NCBI GenBank assembly: GCA_903851455.1
Contig: CAINOM010000256.1
Coordinates: 1 to 18,189, forward strand
Source of the DNA: an uncultured Bacteroidota bacterium
Lineage (GTDB): Bacteria > Bacteroidota > Bacteroidia > Chitinophagales > Chitinophagaceae
Length of the DNA stretch: 18,189 bases
Direction of reading: 5' to 3'
Positions 15,670 to 18,189 of the stretch are shown here, piece by piece; position 1 is the first letter of the stretch; each line of letters starts with the position of its first letter. A model generated the notes under the pieces. The model was not told the DNA's origin. It worked only from the letters and a program-made list of their open reading frames with translations, and made no database searches. Both the position numbers and the translations under genes were made by a program.

Positions 15670-17997
15670 TTAAAAGGTCCACGTAAGATTGATACTTGGG
15701 AAAAACGGAAGCTGGTATACTTTAACGTTAGTGATACGGTCTACGTAGAAAATGTTCTGACGGTCATACACATTGGTTATAGCAAATGTAGCGTCTAAGT
15801 TTGATTTTTTAGTCAGCTTGAAATGTCTTTTAACAGATACATCCAGGCGGTGATACCACGACAGGCGGCCTCCGTTTATCTGGTCTGCATAGATCACACC
15901 AACAGTGCCATTTTGCTGCATAGGGTTTGCCGAAAGGCTGCCCATGCCCACGTTCTCATAGAAGCCCTGTGTCTGTGTGAACGGGAAAGGAGCATGTATA
16001 TTGAACCTTCCCGAGATATCCCAGTTTTTCTTTTTGCCGGCTGTGTAAGACGCCACTGCGTTAGCATTGAAGCGGGTGTCGAATGGAGTAGGGTATGTCT
16101 GTATCTTCCCTTTCGAGTCCGTGCTGGTATAGTTCACATTCTGGTAGCCCACCGCTGCCCACAGGTATACGCGCTGGTGGCTGTATTTCGCAGAGAGGTC
16201 CACGCCGTCTGCAAGTCCGCTGGCTGCCACAAAGTCGGGATCGGTTGTCACCAGTTTATTCCTGTTCAGCTCATCCACCTGGCCAAAATACTTCATCCAT
16301 GGCTCCAGGTTAAACTCCACTTTATTTACGTCTACTTCTATACCGCCCGCTACGTGGTAGGCAGTCTGCAGGTTCGATTTCACCTGGTTGCCGTGAGCAT
16401 CGTTAATTGTTTGGTCAGGGCTCAGCAGGAAGCCGGTAAACAGGTTCACGATATCCTGGTCTGACTTGGTGCTGATGATGTTCTGAGAGTATACGCCGGT
16501 CGCAAATTTCAGGCGCACATTGTCAGACAGGTTGAGCTTCATACCCAGCCTTGGTTCCGGTGAAAGCTTGTTAAGCTCGGAATAGTACTGGAAGCGTACG
16601 CTTGGCTCGAGGATGAACTTGCTGCCGAAATTATGACGGTACAAAAAGTACAATGCTGCAAGTGTGCTCTGGCGGTTCTCCGTGGTGGTGATCCCTTCGC
16701 TGCTGTAATAGTTGAGTGCAGTGTGGCTGCCGCTCACCTCTACGCCATATTTCAACTGGCTGTAGTCGTGCAGGAAGTAGGTGAAATTAATAGCGGCCTC
16801 AAAACCGTTTATCTGGCTGGTCTTTGGTACGGTATCGGTTGGCGCACCTGCCTGGTTCAGGCTGATGTTATAATTTGAGTAAGCGAACTTACCATCAATA
16901 AGGGCTGCGCTGTTTCCCGGAGATACCACGAATGTTGCACCGCCGCCGGCTGCCTTCCAGTGGTAGTCGGCTATGTTTGCGTGAGAAGAGTCATTCTGCA
17001 AATTGGCGTGGTCATCAAAATTGAAACCAAACAGGTTCAGCTTGCTTCCGTTATCTCCGCTCAGGGTCAGCTTACCATAAACGTCGGTGAATTTGTAGGG
17101 TAGTCCGCTGCTGAATGGCTCACCGAACGCGCCATAAAGGCTCTTCGAGGTCTGGTCGAGGTAGCTGGTTTTGCCGGTAACAAGAAAGGTCACGCTCGAT
17201 CCGTTTTTCTTCGATTTCAGCAATGGGCCTTCCAGCAGTCCGCGGGTCATAATAGGTGAGGTAGACACGAGGCCTGCAATTTCGTTTTTATTACCATCCT
17301 TGGTGTGCACATCGACAATCGCAGAGGTACGGTTGCCATACTGCGCACCAAAGCCGGCGGTGTAGACATCCACGTTACGGATAGCTTCTGTTTCAAATAC
17401 AGAGAAAAGACCTATGGAGTGAAACGGACTGTATATGGTGATACCATCGAGGTATATGCCTGTCTGAGATGGCGAGCCGCCGCGTATATACAATTGTCCG
17501 CCCTGGTCACCCGTGAAAACAACACCCGGAATTACCTGTAGATACTGTGCAAGATCTGGTTCGCCGCCTGAGCTTGGCAGCAGCTTCAGCTCACGTGGAG
17601 TAACAGTTGTTACACCGGTATTGATATGCGTCATTTTCTCAGTCTTCCTGCCGGATATTTCAACGCCCTGCAACTCAGTTTCGCGCGCGGCCAGAAGTAT
17701 CTTTTTAGATACAATCGCGTCCGGCAGCAGGTTGACAGTCGTAACGCTTGAATCAAAACCAATCGCAGTAACTATCAAGGTATAGCTGCCAGAAGCCAGC
17801 GATATGGAAAAATAACCATTCACGTCTGTTTGCACACCTGCTTTGCTGCCCGATACAATGACGGTGGTATAGATCATCGGCTCACCGGTCTTCTTGTCAT
17901 ATACGAAACCCTTTATGGTACCAAAGTGAGTTTGCGCGATAGCGCCATAGGAGAACAGGAAAAGGCAGGCAACCCAAAGGCCAATGCTTTTAAGCAT
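15670..17997 (-). CDS. TonB-dependent receptor with carboxypeptidase-regulatory-like domain
   Basis: This 775-residue outer-membrane protein takes up a ligand using energy from the TonB-ExbB-ExbD complex. A signal peptide (about 1-21) is followed by a CarboxypepD_reg-like domain (about 27-110; GTIKGFVYDKKTGEPMIYTTV). A plug domain (about 126-232) comes next, with QVIPGVV, LYIRGGSPSQTGIYLDG and GFGAQYGNRTSAIVDV, and then the barrel. It ends INLTWTF, with the expected C-terminal phenylalanine. The domain order is the common one in Bacteroidota. It has no SusD partner here, so it is unlikely to be a classical polysaccharide-utilisation receptor. It is the first gene of a three-gene cluster with the TPR protein and the plug-less barrel. 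The substrate is not shown. Confidence 0.93.
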   Translation of the reverse strand: MLKSIGLWVACLFLFSYGAIAQTHFGTIKGFVYDKKTGEPMIYTTVIVSGSKAGVQTDVNGYFSISLASGSYTLIVTAIGFDSSVTTVNLLPDAIVSKKILLAARETELQGVEISGRKTEKMTHINTGVTTVTPRELKLLPSSGGEPDLAQYLQVIPGVVFTGDQGGQLYIRGGSPSQTGIYLDGITIYSPFHSIGLFSVFETEAIRNVDVYTAGFGAQYGNRTSAIVDVHTKDGNKNEIAGLVSTSPIMTRGLLEGPLLKSKKNGSSVTFLVTGKTSYLDQTSKSLYGAFGEPFSSGLPYKFTDVYGKLTLSGDNGSKLNLFGFNFDDHANLQNDSSHANIADYHWKAAGGGATFVVSPGNSAALIDGKFAYSNYNISLNQAGAPTDTVPKTSQINGFEAAINFTYFLHDYSQLKYGVEVSGSHTALNYYSSEGITTTENRQSTLAALYFLYRHNFGSKFILEPSVRFQYYSELNKLSPEPRLGMKLNLSDNVRLKFATGVYSQNIISTKSDQDIVNLFTGFLLSPDQTINDAHGNQVKSNLQTAYHVAGGIEVDVNKVEFNLEPWMKYFGQVDELNRNKLVTTDPDFVAASGLADGVDLSAKYSHQRVYLWAAVGYQNVNYTSTDSKGKIQTYPTPFDTRFNANAVASYTAGKKKNWDISGRFNIHAPFPFTQTQGFYENVGMGSLSANPMQQNGTVGVIYADQINGGRLSWYHRLDVSVKRHFKLTKKSNLDATFAITNVYDRQNIFYVDRITNVKVYQLPFFPSINLTWTF

Positions 17998-18028
17998 ACA
18001 AGAAAATATTTTTACAAATATGATGAAC

Positions 18029-18062
18029 GCCCGGGTTTATGTTGTTCTTTACCCGGTTTTTT
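18029..18062. other. Hairpin in the leader of the TonB-dependent receptor gene
   Basis: CCGGGT (18031-18036) pairs with ACCCGG (18051-18056) across a 14-base loop, followed on the + strand by six T (18057-18062). Read on the + strand it looks like an intrinsic terminator, but no + gene ends here. Read on the - strand it falls in the leader of the receptor mRNA. GCCCG (18029-18033) could alternatively pair with CGGGC (18067-18071). Confidence 0.35.
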
Positions 18063-18070
18063 AATACGGG

Positions 18071-18078
18071 CAAAGATA
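18071..18078 (-). promoter_or_regulatory. -7 box (TAnnTTTG) of the receptor-TPR-barrel operon
   Basis: On the - strand TATCTTTG matches the consensus. Transcription starting about 6 bases on would leave a leader of about 67 nucleotides before the ATG at 17997, longer than elsewhere in the window and containing the hairpin at 18031-18056. No clear -33 element is seen. Confidence 0.5.
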
Positions 18079-18189
18079 GGAAGAACCATAGGAACGTTGA
18101 ATAAATAAAATATACTAAGTTGGATAATTATTTTTCCTTTATGCAAGTTGCAAAATCTGCGAATAGGGGTACTATTTAAAGACTTTTGC
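18079..18189. other. AT-rich intergenic edge
   Basis: This AT-rich stretch upstream of the receptor operon contains no convincing gene. It may include upstream regulatory sequence for the operon or for a gene beyond the window edge; no defined site could be supported. Confidence 0.3.

Overview
The window looks like chromosomal DNA of a Bacteroidota bacterium, most like Chitinophagaceae. Three things point there. The acpP-fabF-rnc order is typical of the phylum. Promoter-like TAnnTTTG boxes sit directly in front of start codons, with no clear Shine-Dalgarno sequences. The envelope proteins are typical of the phylum: a carboxypeptidase-regulatory-domain TonB-dependent receptor, a plug-less barrel, and an HU-CCDC81/SPOR protein. 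No RNA gene, complete insertion sequence or CRISPR array is visible.

Layout. Positions 1-771 hold an AT-rich zeta-toxin-like P-loop kinase, possibly cut at its 5' end by the window edge. Next on the + strand come a class I/II PLP aminotransferase (855-2111) and two tandem, related exported proteins built of YD/RHS-like repeats (2129-2788 and 2809-3738). A 239-bp gap with promoter-like boxes leads into acyl carrier protein, ketoacyl-ACP synthase II and RNase III (3978-6230). The - strand then carries a small three-helix membrane protein, a GNAT/FemAB-like acetyltransferase and a LolC/E-FtsX-type permease (6267-8994). A 317-bp divergent intergenic region holds a striking 140-bp concentric palindrome. 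It is followed by a + strand cysteine-cluster (YkgJ-like) protein (9312-9797).

From 9905 to 17997 everything is on the - strand and concerns the cell envelope. In transcription order these are a TonB-dependent receptor, a 1029-residue exported TPR protein, a 545-residue plug-less outer-membrane barrel whose start codon overlaps the TPR stop codon, and a membrane-anchored HU-CCDC81/SPOR protein. The tight spacing (14 bp, then an ATGA overlap) indicates that the first three are made together. A huge periplasmic TPR protein coupled to a barrel resembles the architecture of BcsC, PgaA and AlgK/AlgE exporters, but no synthase is present. This is the best candidate here for an undescribed system.

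Other notable signals are recurrent GC-rich hairpins sharing a CCTTCAGG/CCTGAAGG core, short tandem repeats between the permease and acetyltransferase genes, near-leaderless gene starts, and an Asn at the usual catalytic Asp position of RNase III.
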